Source: Bacillota bacterium
GTDB taxonomy: Bacteria > Bacillota > Desulfotomaculia > Desulfotomaculales > Desulforudaceae
Reading direction: 5' to 3'
Assembly (NCBI GenBank): GCA_040757205.1
Contig: JBFLXL010000010.1
Location: 1-64,000 of the forward strand
Length of the DNA stretch: 64,000 bases
Made by a program: the position numbers and the translations under genes. Within the stretch, counting starts at the first letter, position 1; every line of letters begins with the position of its first letter. The notes below the pieces were generated by a model, which saw only the letters and a list, made by a program, of their open reading frames with translations, did not search any database and was not told the origin of the DNA. Positions 1-8,120 of this stretch are shown here, piece after piece.

Positions 1-105
1 CTGATTCCGGACACCAGGATATATTATCCACAACCAGCGTCGCTACGCTCCGACCCCTGTCCGGAAACTCCGGAACGGGTGGCCGGAAAAAATCGGAACA
101 GGCGG

Positions 106-453
106 CCGATTTCACCGGAATCCGCAGGTCGGTCATTGAAACGCCAACTAGTGCGGCAGAACACCAGATACCGTTCGCCTTTCAGTCCCCTTTTCGTCGG
201 GTCGGTCATTGAAACAACCGACGCCAAAACCTGCTCCGAAACCAGTAGCGGTACTTTCAGTCCCCTTTTCGTCGGGTCGGTCATTGAAACAGACCCCGGC
301 GTCAACAAAAAAAGCAGCCACCCCAAGGGTTCCAGCCTGCGCGCAAGGAGAAAAAAGCACTGTCTTTTCGAAACTGATTTGCCTGCACGAAATCACCCCT
401 TTTTTGCGAAAAGCTTTTTTCAGTCCCCTCTTCGTCAAGTCGGTTGCCGAAGC
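106..453 (+). CRISPR. Short, decaying CRISPR array
   Basis: Two identical 37-nt repeats lie at 179-215 and 254-290. Each begins CTTTCAGTCCCC and ends GGTCGGTCATTGAAAC. A copy at 106-142 keeps only that last 16-nt block, and a copy at 417-453 keeps mainly the first half. Spacers are 36 nt (143-178) and 38 nt (216-253). The interval 291-416 is 126 nt, long enough for two spacers with a lost repeat between them. The ATTGAAAC end is the usual 8-nt crRNA handle, so the plus strand is probably the crRNA strand. No further repeat is visible in 1-105, so no leader can be assigned. Confidence 0.85.
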
Positions 454-533
454 GTTAATGCCGTAGGAGCGTTTCCTTAACCGTATCATTGAAGACCATC
501 TCAGCCTATGCCTAAGAGTGCATTTTCGAAAGA

Positions 534-1454
534 CTACCCATTGCAGGCCGCGTAGCAGTGGCACCCTTGAGGACATTCCGCCGGAAGACCGGGGTCTATC
601 TCTTCGTAGACCATCCGGGCTTTTTCGTCCCTCGACTCGATGAACCACTGGCGGAGTTCGTCATCTATGATGTGCAAGTCCTTGCTGATGATGAGCCGGT
701 CACCCCGGAAACCGGCGTAAACCAAACAGCCGATGTTGACGGGAAACTCATAAAGGGATTCCATGACGAGGGCATAACCCGTGGTGGTCAGCCGGTGAAA
801 GTCCCGCCGCTCTCCGAACTTGAGATCCACAATCATCGGCTCACAAACCGTAAACGCATCCGTGCTGAGGTTCGGGCTAAGGCCCAGGAAGGAACCGTCC
901 AACTTTTGCTCCACAATCACCGGAATCGCCAGGCTGGCCAGTGAATCCTCGCCTATATAAGGCTGCTTGAACAAAATCTCCTGAATGCGCGATATGATCC
1001 GCGCTTTCTCAAACTCGGTCACGATGGTCATTTTGTGTTTCAGGTCGGCGGCGTCTTCAGGTGTCAGCGCCTGCAGATCGGATTCGACATCGACCGGCCC
1101 CAATTCCTGCAACTCACGAAATATTGTCTGGTACTGCGCAACCCCAACCGAGTATATGAGCCTCTTGGCGGATACCAGCACGTGGACCAAGGCGGCGTGC
1201 AGTACCCTCCCTTTGATCATGGCTGCACTCGGAGCTGGGAACACCCGCCGCACCCGCCGCAGATACACATCCCGGTTGGTCGGGCAATAGGAATTGGCCA
1301 CCTCGTACAGCGCCAGGACTGTATCGTACACTGGCTGCAACGGCGGCGCGGGCCAATTCCAGCCCCTCAGCTCTTCGGCGATCCCCAGTTCCCGGGATCG
1401 GGGCAGCAATCCTTTGAGCAGACGCTTCTTTTCTTCCTCGGTAAGGAAGTACAC
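534..1454 (-). CDS. csa1: Cas4-family protein Csa1 (type I CRISPR adaptation)
   Basis: 306 aa. It matches the Csa1/Cas4a branch of the Cas4 RecB-like nucleases, which bind an Fe-S cluster and help trim and orient new spacers with Cas1-Cas2. The family opening YFLTEEEKKRLLKGLLPR is present. The chain ends in a Cys-rich stretch (C-PQG-CHC-YAAC) typical of the Fe-S site. I start it at the GTG before YFLTEEE, which has GGAG about 10 nt upstream. A longer reading from GTG at 1505 would translate degenerate repeat DNA. It is the last cas gene before the array, and a second Cas4 lies just upstream. Confidence 0.75.
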   Translation of the reverse strand: MYFLTEEEKKRLLKGLLPRSRELGIAEELRGWNWPAPPLQPVYDTVLALYEVANSYCPTNRDVYLRRVRRVFPAPSAAMIKGRVLHAALVHVLVSAKRLIYSVGVAQYQTIFRELQELGPVDVESDLQALTPEDAADLKHKMTIVTEFEKARIISRIQEILFKQPYIGEDSLASLAIPVIVEQKLDGSFLGLSPNLSTDAFTVCEPMIVDLKFGERRDFHRLTTTGYALVMESLYEFPVNIGCLVYAGFRGDRLIISKDLHIIDDELRQWFIESRDEKARMVYEEIDPGLPAECPQGCHCYAACNG

Positions 1455-1466
1455 CCCACCACCACT

Positions 1467-1700
1467 CCAATCCAATCCACCAGAGGTACCGCATAAGTAT
1501 TGCACCCCGTGCGATCACTAGCGCTTGGTGACGGACGGAAGCCAGCCCCTACCGCCTCCACCGGGAACCCCACTGCACCCCGTGCGATCATCATCGCCTG
1601 GTAACGGGGCAAACCAATCCACCCTGGATAGGTGCCGCATCATAGGTGTCGCACCGGATCGAGAGCATTTCGGCCGCCATATCAACCGGAAGCCAGTCTT
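1467..1700. repeat. Degenerate direct repeats between the two cas4 genes
   Basis: The block TGCACCCCGTGCGATCA occurs near 1501 and again near 1574. A second block, CAATCCACC followed by AGGT-CCGCAT, occurs near 1472 and near 1615. A third, CGGAAGCCAG, occurs near 1536 and 1687. The order is that of an imperfect tandem duplication of about 100-140 nt. No gene is visible in 1455-1729. Confidence 0.6.
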
Positions 1701-1729
1701 GTAAAGCCAAGCTAGAGACTAGGGACTGA

Positions 1730-2302
1730 CTAGCCCACGTCCGCACAGTAGTTGCGGTATTCGCACTCGAAGCAGCGCGCCGGTCTCCCGGGGGCCGCGG
1801 GAAAGCTCTCGCGGGCGATCATCAGCCTGATCCGGCTTAGTGTTTTTCGCACGAACGTCCGGGCGTTCGGCGTCATCTCCACCACGTGGACGCGCTTTCC
1901 CGGGATCAGGTACAGGTAGCCGTGCCGCACCGGTTTTCCGTACCGGTCCTCGAGCAGCATCGCGTAGCAGACCAGCTGGTACTTGTGATTCAGCCCCGGG
2001 TGGCGGGACGTGTGCTTGAACTCCACCGGAAAACAGCCGGAGCCGCACATAATGTGCATGTCCAGCACACCCTCCATGCCCAGGCGCTCGGAGTAAAGCT
2101 TGGTGCGATAACGCCGCTCCCCTGAGGACAGATCGTAACTACGGAATCCGCGCCGCTTTTCTAGCCTTTCCAGCTCCAGATGCTCCTCCTTGCCGTATTC
2201 CATCTTGCGTGTCACTTTCCGGTGCACCGGCATCACGTAAGTGAAGTAGACCACCCGCGGGCAGTAGAGAAACTGCTTTACGTCACTGACTTTGAGCATC
2301 AT
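1730..2302 (-). CDS. cas4: CRISPR-associated exonuclease Cas4
   Basis: 190 aa, usual length for Cas4. It begins with the family pattern VSDVKQFLYCPRVVYF, whose Cys is the first Fe-S ligand. RecB-like catalytic residues are visible (GVLDMH then VEFKHT). The C-terminal Cys cluster C-FEC-EYRNYC completes the [4Fe-4S] site. It processes prespacer ends and selects PAM-bearing fragments for Cas1-Cas2. The start overlaps the end of cas2 by 4 nt, so the genes are translationally coupled. The assignment is secure. Confidence 0.93.
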   Translation of the reverse strand: MMLKVSDVKQFLYCPRVVYFTYVMPVHRKVTRKMEYGKEEHLELERLEKRRGFRSYDLSSGERRYRTKLYSERLGMEGVLDMHIMCGSGCFPVEFKHTSRHPGLNHKYQLVCYAMLLEDRYGKPVRHGYLYLIPGKRVHVVEMTPNARTFVRKTLSRIRLMIARESFPAAPGRPARCFECEYRNYCADVG

Positions 2303-2628
2303 CCGGCCTTCGCCTTCTTTCGGCCGCGTCCGGTGGACGATGCGGCGGCCTCCACAGCCTCCGCGGCCTCTGCAGGCATCCCCGCGGACACCTCTATGGC
2401 CTTCGAAAGGCGCAGGTCCTTGTCACACACCGGGCAGATCAGCACCTTCCCCTCCTCGCGCCCGATAATCCTCCGGAGCCGCTGGAACAGTTCTTCGCGG
2501 CGGTTATGAGTCATGTCGCCGAAGAAAAGCGAGTACTGCACGTTTATCAGGCCGTAATCCTTGCACGCCTCGAACACCTTGCGCCGGATCTTGTCTTCCA
2601 CGATGTCGTAGGACACGAGCGTCTTCAC
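2299..2628 (-). CDS. cas2: CRISPR-associated protein Cas2
   Basis: 109 aa. The N-terminal ferredoxin-like fold starts KTLVSYDIVEDKIRRKVFE, with the conserved Asp after the first strand. QYSLFFGDM is the usual second motif. Cas2 forms the central dimer of the Cas1-Cas2 integrase. The last 25 residues or so are Ala-rich and end GRGRKKAKAG, a basic tail not needed for the fold. A C-PVC pair sits near residue 65. It lies 2 nt after cas1 and overlaps cas4. Confidence 0.93.
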   Translation of the reverse strand: MKTLVSYDIVEDKIRRKVFEACKDYGLINVQYSLFFGDMTHNRREELFQRLRRIIGREEGKVLICPVCDKDLRLSKAIEVSAGMPAEAAEAVEAAASSTGRGRKKAKAG

Positions 2629-2630
2629 GG

Positions 2631-3638
2631 CTACCAGCTCCCCGTGAAGGGCTTGTACTTCCCCTCGCCCCGGACAAAGCCGGCCACCCGCCGCGCCTGC
2701 ATCTGAATGATGTTCCTCAGCTTGTGTTTCTTGCCCTCGAAGCCCTCTTCGCCCTCCAGGCGGTCCAGGACCCGCCGGCCCAGCTCCTTTCTGGTTTCGT
2801 CGCCCAACTTGTCCGCTTCCATTTCGATGCCAGGCCCTTTGGTCACCATCGCCACGACCACCCGGTCCACGGTCACCGCCCGGAACTCCTCCACCAGATC
2901 CAGCACCATGGACGGTTTGCCGGGGCGGTCGGTGTGCAGGAAGCCGGCGAAGGAGTCAAGGCCGGCCAGCAGGATCGCCCCTTCCACCTGGGAGTACAGA
3001 ATGCCGTAGCCGTAGTTGAGCGCCGAATTGAAAGGGTCGGTCGCCCCGCGGCGTTCCCGGCCCTGGAATTCGATCCGGTCCCCGATGAGCAACCCCAGAG
3101 CGTCCCAGTAATGATGCGCCCCCCGACCTTCGATGGCGAACAACTGTCCCCGCAGATCATCAATGTGTGCCGCATCCAAAGTTGACAGCCGGCTGCGGAC
3201 TTCTTCGATCCCCTCGATTTTCCGGTAGATCTCGGCATACTTTTCCGTGTCGGCGCCGCGCCGGTACTTGGCGAAATACTTGAGCACGTTGACCTGGTTC
3301 TTCAGCTTCCCCTCGACGAAAGCCTTCGCCAGAATTACGCCCCGCCGGTCGTCGTAGGCCTTCAACTGTTCCCGCCGCGTGAGCACCGTGCCGGTCAGGT
3401 TCGGCGCCGCCAGTTTGGCGTACGGTTTGCCGGAGAAGGAGATGAAGTTGATCTGAATGCCGTGCTCCAGGCATTCCTGGATGACATCCGTGGAGAGGGA
3501 AACCCCGCGCCCGGAAATGGTGATCTGTTTTATGTCGTAAAACGGGGTCTCACTCAACACCTCTCCCTTTTGCCGCACCAACAGCCGCTCGCTCTTCTTC
3601 CCCAGCGCACATCCGTAGTCCGAAACGACAAGATGCAT
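2631..3638 (-). CDS. cas1: CRISPR integrase Cas1
   Basis: 335 aa, normal for Cas1. It starts MHLVVSDYGCALGKKSERLLV, with GGGGAGGTG about 10 nt upstream, which decides against a reading 24 codons longer. Catalytic motifs are visible: the Glu in AIEGRGAHHYWDAL, the His in GFLHTDRPG and the Asp in MVLDLVEEF. The enzyme inserts prespacers at the leader end of the array. Its own promoter-like sequence lies upstream in an AT-rich gap, so the adaptation genes may be transcribed apart from the effector genes. Confidence 0.95.
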   Translation of the reverse strand: MHLVVSDYGCALGKKSERLLVRQKGEVLSETPFYDIKQITISGRGVSLSTDVIQECLEHGIQINFISFSGKPYAKLAAPNLTGTVLTRREQLKAYDDRRGVILAKAFVEGKLKNQVNVLKYFAKYRRGADTEKYAEIYRKIEGIEEVRSRLSTLDAAHIDDLRGQLFAIEGRGAHHYWDALGLLIGDRIEFQGRERRGATDPFNSALNYGYGILYSQVEGAILLAGLDSFAGFLHTDRPGKPSMVLDLVEEFRAVTVDRVVVAMVTKGPGIEMEADKLGDETRKELGRRVLDRLEGEEGFEGKKHKLRNIIQMQARRVAGFVRGEGKYKPFTGSW

Positions 3639-3681
3639 AGGCAAAACGCACCTCCCCGCACATATTGTAGTAGGGAGATGA

Positions 3682-3710
3682 ATTCTACCATGTTTGGCAT
3701 CACGGAACAA
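3682..3710 (-). promoter_or_regulatory. Probable promoter of the cas1-cas2-cas4-csa1 unit
   Basis: On the minus strand TTGTTC is followed after 17 nt by TAGAAT, 44 nt ahead of the cas1 start. The surrounding gap (3639-3807) is AT-rich, unlike its neighbours. CGAAATAA occurs twice just upstream (near 3719 and 3739) and could be an operator. Confidence 0.45.
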
Positions 3711-3807
3711 TCAAATAGACGAAATAAGCCAAATTGTGCGAAATAATTCCATATTTCGCGCTGATAACAGAAGCACCGATCACTACTTGACCACCTTCCC
3801 TTGTAAA

Positions 3808-4209
3808 TCAGCGGGTCAAGATATCACGCAAGTACTGCCGGATGTACGGGAGGTAGTCGAAATACTCCCGCCAGGTATTCTCCAAAAAGGCGTACCGCGC
3901 TTCCTCATCACGACAGAACACCAAAACACCAGCCGTAGCGTGATAAGCAAACGCCGCGGGAGCATAATTCAACACTTTGAGGTCCGCCTCCCCGCCCACC
4001 ACCCTGTTCAGCAATACCGATTGCCTCAACTCGTAGTCCAATGCTCTCTCCCTGGGCACAAGCGATTCTTTTACGTATACGGCGACATCGACATCGTTTG
4101 GGTTCGGCCTTTCCAGGACAGAACCGTGCACGTAAGCGAAAAGAACTTCCTCACGCTGGGAAAAGTGCTCGGTAAGTGCTTTAAGTGCTTTTTTTAAATC
4201 ATCGATCAC
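3808..4209 (-). CDS. mntA: MNT-domain nucleotidyltransferase, antitoxin of HepT
   Basis: 133 aa. It has the minimal nucleotidyltransferase signature HGSVLERPNPNDVDVAV, that is GS-x10-D-x-D. In HepT-MntA systems the MNT protein neutralises the HEPN RNase by adding AMP residues to a Tyr next to the HEPN active site. The start overlaps the upstream hepT by 4 nt (ATGA). It sits between cas5 and cas1 on the same strand, so the pair is embedded in the cas locus. Confidence 0.85.
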   Translation of the reverse strand: MIDDLKKALKALTEHFSQREEVLFAYVHGSVLERPNPNDVDVAVYVKESLVPRERALDYELRQSVLLNRVVGGEADLKVLNYAPAAFAYHATAGVLVFCRDEEARYAFLENTWREYFDYLPYIRQYLRDILTR

Positions 4210-4640
4210 TTTAGTTCATCCCCAAGAAAAATAGACACCGCGGCAAGAAACAGATCCAAGTCTTGAACATCGCGCCTGATTATTTCAAACACCCTGCCAT
4301 CATCAACTGTTCCGTATTGATGAACCACCAAGTTGCGGAACTTGGCCATATCCGCGAGCCGCTCAGCCAAAACGGGAGAAACTACCCCCTGCTCTCCAAG
4401 GATCAAGTAACAGTCGCCGTATCCGATGGGTGTTCGCTCCGCTACCCGGGCTACAATATGGTTACAGATGGCCTGGGCTGCTTCAGCCAACACAATAAGT
4501 TGATACTTCGCCGACGAGACGACGGTGTCGTCAGCCAGGAATCCTTCCTTGTCCAGCACGGCGTAGCCGGCAAGCACTCTTTGTGCCCGGCGAATATCGG
4601 TGGCCTTTTGGCGAAGCATGTCAACATTGTAGTTTTTCAT
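4206..4640 (-). CDS. hepT: HEPN-domain RNase toxin HepT (DUF86)
   Basis: 144 aa, mostly helical. The HEPN active site is RNLVVHQY near residue 107: R-x4-H followed by Tyr, the residue modified by the partner enzyme in known pairs. HepT proteins cut tRNA or other RNA when released. It overlaps mntA, the usual toxin-first order. The Shine-Dalgarno sequence is weak. Placement between Cas effector and adaptation genes suggests a backup role if CRISPR immunity fails. That role is inference; the family call is firm. Confidence 0.85.
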   Translation of the reverse strand: MKNYNVDMLRQKATDIRRAQRVLAGYAVLDKEGFLADDTVVSSAKYQLIVLAEAAQAICNHIVARVAERTPIGYGDCYLILGEQGVVSPVLAERLADMAKFRNLVVHQYGTVDDGRVFEIIRRDVQDLDLFLAAVSIFLGDELK

Positions 4641-4665
4641 GGGTGGTTCTCAGCATCCCTTTTCA

Positions 4666-5418
4666 TTACTCAATTCTCCTGAAATAGGTATAATGCTTAC
4701 TACTCGATTCGTATCTGTAAGGTAACAAGGTCGGGATACAAACACGGTATTTTCCTAGCGCTGATGGCTTCGTGCCGTATGAATTGATTCGCTCAAATCC
4801 GTCCTTTTCGTGGATTAGCACATCGCCAAAGTCATCCAGGTAATGGGTCGTACCATAGCCGCCGTTAACAATGTCGGCCTGAGCCTCCGGACACGTATAA
4901 CCTTTCGGGAGAGCACCATCTTGGATCTGCGTTCCCCAAAACTGTATGAAGGAGCCGCGTTTGCCCAAATAGTTTATTTGTGCTAGGAGATCAGCCAGTT
5001 CCTTTATGGATTCATCCGGCAACCTCGAAATACCCAGAGCTACTTCCAGTTCCCCTTGGTAATAACAGAACTCTCGGTACGCTATCGTGGGACCGTAAAT
5101 GCCCTTTGGGGCACCACGCTCCTCTTGCTTGATCTTGATGAAGGTATTCTGTACGATACAGTGTGCCGGCGGGCGAAACCGAACAGGCCTGGCCTTCACA
5201 ATCTCATAGACTGCGGTGGCCTTTGATAGTGCATCCACTGCACCGTATTTTCTGAAACAAGCATCGATGAGAGCGAGCTTCACGGAATAAGGCGTGGGAA
5301 CCAAGAGTGTCTTGCCGCCCTTATTCGTGGCATGCGTCATACGCAAGGAAAACAGGCTGGTCGGTCGATAACTGCCGATCAGCCACCGTTCTTCTTTTCC
5401 TGGATTCGCCTCACTCAT
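4666..5418 (-). CDS. cas5: Cas5-like Cascade subunit
   Basis: 250 aa. Identity rests mostly on position: it follows cas7 by 1 nt in a cas3-cas8-cas7-cas5 order. Near residue 40 the segment LLVPTPYSVKLALIDACF resembles the Cas5 region after strand 1 (P-TP-S/A-x-LAL). Cas5 holds the crRNA 5' handle and joins Cas8 to the Cas7 backbone. No Cas6-like catalytic His motif is evident, and crRNA processing is probably done by the cas6 gene near 12.2-13.2 kb. The subtype is not resolved. Confidence 0.65.
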   Translation of the reverse strand: MSEANPGKEERWLIGSYRPTSLFSLRMTHATNKGGKTLLVPTPYSVKLALIDACFRKYGAVDALSKATAVYEIVKARPVRFRPPAHCIVQNTFIKIKQEERGAPKGIYGPTIAYREFCYYQGELEVALGISRLPDESIKELADLLAQINYLGKRGSFIQFWGTQIQDGALPKGYTCPEAQADIVNGGYGTTHYLDDFGDVLIHEKDGFERINSYGTKPSALGKYRVCIPTLLPYRYESSSKHYTYFRRIE

Positions 5419-5419
5419 C

Positions 5420-6406
5420 CTAATCCCCCCACAGCTCTACCGTCTTCACCACATTGCCCATTATCTTACTGAAATCGGCCAAACCTATGAATCCATAAAC
5501 GTCGACGTACTTTTCTGAATAAAGAGAATTAAGGTGTTGGGAAATAAGCTTTAGTTCTTTTTCGTAGTCGTCCTTCAATGCGCTTACGGTCGGTGCCGGC
5601 ACTGAACTGGTTGACGTGGAGACAACACCGGTGAAATCTAGAATATGTGGATGCTGGGTGTTTCTATGAGCACCTGTGGGCTTAATGAAGGTGTAGAGCA
5701 CACTCTTGAGCAAAGCCTGGATGCGCTTAAGTCGTTCTTCATTCTCCAGGTCGTAGTACAAGGTGATGTCGTTCCGCCCAACACGATATAGATCGACGTT
5801 TAATACTACCGCATACTGGCCACTTGAGGCCGGTCTGTGAAAAATATTCTGACCGAGATTCTGTTCTGATCCCGATCCTGTTCCGCGACCCTCAGGAACA
5901 TACTTAGCGTGCATGTACATTTCCGTACGCGTGTTTGCCGGACGACCAACCACCCATCCGAATTCAATGCAGGACTTTCTCGCTAAGGCCTTGGACCCAG
6001 CCCAGCCGGTAAGCAGGATTCCTTCACAATCGTCCACCGCACAAGCCTGCAGCACCCGGCTAAGGTTGTAGGAATCAGTCTTTCCGTTCCCTTTTGCCTC
6101 CACATATTCGGGGCTCTTCTCTACTTGCTCCGCCAACTCGGAGTCCCGGGCAATGCGGTTGGCATCAAACTGCATGCAGCCGGCACACAGAGGCAAGCCC
6201 GACAGTTTCGCCTCGTGAAAGAGGTGTTGAGCTTGTATGTGTTTGAACATGTCACCGGAAATGGCGTTCACCGTGTGCAACTGACCCTCACCGTCAACAA
6301 TTTCCACCATACGCGTCATCAGTGTATTGCCTTCTGCACCCTCGTTATTCAAGGCATGAAGGTTCATTGTAACCAGACCCGATATGGCCAGAGAGTGAAG
6401 TTTCAT
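5420..6406 (-). CDS. cas7: Cas7, Cst2/DevR family backbone subunit
   Basis: 328 aa. It begins MKLHSLAISGLVTMNLHALNN and continues with TLMTRMVEI and AISGDMFKHIQAQHL, the pattern of the Cas7/Cst2/DevR group. Cas7 polymerises along the crRNA spacer to form the Cascade filament. The start is set by AAAGGAGGA 10 nt upstream; a reading 23 codons longer would start inside the end of the cas8-like gene. It lies 16 nt downstream of that gene and 1 nt upstream of cas5. DevR proteins are sometimes called autoregulators, which is not shown here. Confidence 0.8.
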   Translation of the reverse strand: MKLHSLAISGLVTMNLHALNNEGAEGNTLMTRMVEIVDGEGQLHTVNAISGDMFKHIQAQHLFHEAKLSGLPLCAGCMQFDANRIARDSELAEQVEKSPEYVEAKGNGKTDSYNLSRVLQACAVDDCEGILLTGWAGSKALARKSCIEFGWVVGRPANTRTEMYMHAKYVPEGRGTGSGSEQNLGQNIFHRPASSGQYAVVLNVDLYRVGRNDITLYYDLENEERLKRIQALLKSVLYTFIKPTGAHRNTQHPHILDFTGVVSTSTSSVPAPTVSALKDDYEKELKLISQHLNSLYSEKYVDVYGFIGLADFSKIMGNVVKTVELWGD

Positions 6407-6422
6407 TTCGGCACGTCCTCCT

Positions 6423-8120
6423 TTAGCTAGTCTCTGATTCCGTTTCAGCCTGTTCCGTCCTAGGAGCCCTGGCATAGCCGTAGGCCAAGAGAAGCATCCC
6501 TACCAGTTCAGCACCTTTGTCGTTAACCAGTCGGATTACTTCATCAAGTTCTTGGGTCTTCACCTTATGATGTATCCGTCTACTACCGGAGTTGCTTCCA
6601 TCGGCACTCGCATCCAGCTTCTCGCTTTCCCAATTGTACTGATGGACAAAGTCACAGATTGCCGCCACAAGTTCCTCTTTGCCACCCCTAATCTTCTGCT
6701 TCCACTTTTGGGCCAAGCCAAACTGTACTTCTCGCGATCGCCTACTTTGCTTCTGGAAGGACAGTGCATACACGGTTGCGTTTCTGACAGCCCTAGCCAC
6801 ACTCTGAAAACCCTGGTTTTCGATAATGTCCTGCATTTGGTACCCCCTCCCGAAAATAATGTTCAGGTTATCCGTTGACATTGCCTTCACCCATTCATCC
6901 CTGCCCAGCCGTTCCATCTGGTGCAGTGCAAAACCGTAACAGAAGTCAAGGAAATCAACAGCCTCACCAGTTGTTAACCACTTGCGATATTGCTGCAACA
7001 CCGGCACGTCTCCAGAATGGTCCTCGTTCAAAGACCGCAAGCAACCGGTTACACCGTCGCGCCGCTTGTCACCAATGTGTTCGTGGATGATGCCGATGAA
7101 AGCGTTTGCGTCGTCCCGGTTGCGGATCTCGAACCAAGAAGGTAAGGCAGCGAAGGAATAATTCATCAACGCCGCCGCCGTTCCCAGGCTTTGAAAGTAT
7201 GCTTGGTGCAGGCCGCGCACTACATCTCGCGGCCGTCTATTCCGTAAAGGGATTTGGTTACCCATTACGTCCGAATGGTGGATTAGGATTTCTGTTAGTC
7301 GGAGTGCTGCCTCTATGTCCAGCTGGATACCCCCCCACAAGTTCAGTTCACGTAATGCTTTGAACACGCCAACCAGATGACTTACCACAATGTCGGACGG
7401 TTCGAGGACAAACACCTTGAAATTCCCACCGCTACGGTAAGGCAACATCGACTTATAGGCTCCGCGGAATTTCATCCATTCGGCAAACGGATCGATTGCC
7501 TCTGAGGAAATGCTGCCCGCAGTCGTGGAGTCCGGCTTGGGGCGATGTACGCCTTTTCCGGAAATAGGATTAAACACCTGACTATTGCTAATATCCGGCA
7601 GGCTCTGGGGGGTTTCTATAGCCTCATCTCCACCCAATCTGTTTGCCGCCCACGTATTAACCGGCTCGGGATTTGCCTTAATCCACCGGAACAGTTGCTT
7701 GTCAGATGACCATCCCTTGCGCATGGAAGCTAGAAATGATGCCATTCTGTACTCCGGTAGCGGTGACGGTGGTTCAGATAGCCCTTGCTCCGCCAATGCC
7801 TGCACCAGTTTCAACTGCTTCTTGCCTGTGGCCTGACGAAATTCCTTGAGCTGGTTAGCCTTTTCCCGCTCACGTTCGTAATCCATTACCTGACCAGCGG
7901 GCATCTCCCCATCTGCCTTCAAGTAAATGAATGGGTAGCCTGGGGTGATGGACGGCCAGTCAGGCGACGGATCAGGCTGTTTCCCCTCTAGCACATAGCG
8001 GTCTCCCCGGTCCATCAGACGTACTTCCGAGCCTGTAATCTCCTCAAGCAGACTGCCGAGTCCCACCGCTTCAAGCGTGTCGGCATAGGTCAGTGTCCGC
8101 TTGGGCACCACATACCTCAT
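6423..8120 (-). CDS. Probable Cas8-type large subunit, subtype unclear
   Basis: 565 aa. It occupies the Cas8 slot between cas3 (4-nt ATGA overlap) and cas7, the order seen in the Myxococcus devTRS locus. I cannot place it in a named Cas8 family from sequence alone. It opens RYVVPKRTLTYADTLEAVGL. A hydrophilic linker lies near residues 190-220. No CxxC zinc motif is present, unlike many Cas8 proteins. The C-terminal third is helical, as expected for the small-subunit-like part of Cas8. Large subunits recognise the PAM and recruit Cas3. A divergent or new subtype is possible. Confidence 0.6.
   Translation of the reverse strand: MRYVVPKRTLTYADTLEAVGLGSLLEEITGSEVRLMDRGDRYVLEGKQPDPSPDWPSITPGYPFIYLKADGEMPAGQVMDYEREREKANQLKEFRQATGKKQLKLVQALAEQGLSEPPSPLPEYRMASFLASMRKGWSSDKQLFRWIKANPEPVNTWAANRLGGDEAIETPQSLPDISNSQVFNPISGKGVHRPKPDSTTAGSISSEAIDPFAEWMKFRGAYKSMLPYRSGGNFKVFVLEPSDIVVSHLVGVFKALRELNLWGGIQLDIEAALRLTEILIHHSDVMGNQIPLRNRRPRDVVRGLHQAYFQSLGTAAALMNYSFAALPSWFEIRNRDDANAFIGIIHEHIGDKRRDGVTGCLRSLNEDHSGDVPVLQQYRKWLTTGEAVDFLDFCYGFALHQMERLGRDEWVKAMSTDNLNIIFGRGYQMQDIIENQGFQSVARAVRNATVYALSFQKQSRRSREVQFGLAQKWKQKIRGGKEELVAAICDFVHQYNWESEKLDASADGSNSGSRRIHHKVKTQELDEVIRLVNDKGAELVGMLLLAYGYARAPRTEQAETESETS

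Noticed and set aside
31-68. A further CRISPR repeat ending GGAAAC at position 68
   Set aside because: Only the last few bases match the array repeat; the similarity is at chance level.
79-648. Open frames of 85-166 codons across the left end
   Set aside because: They translate CRISPR repeats (repeated SPLFVGSVIET-like peptides) and spacers, not proteins.
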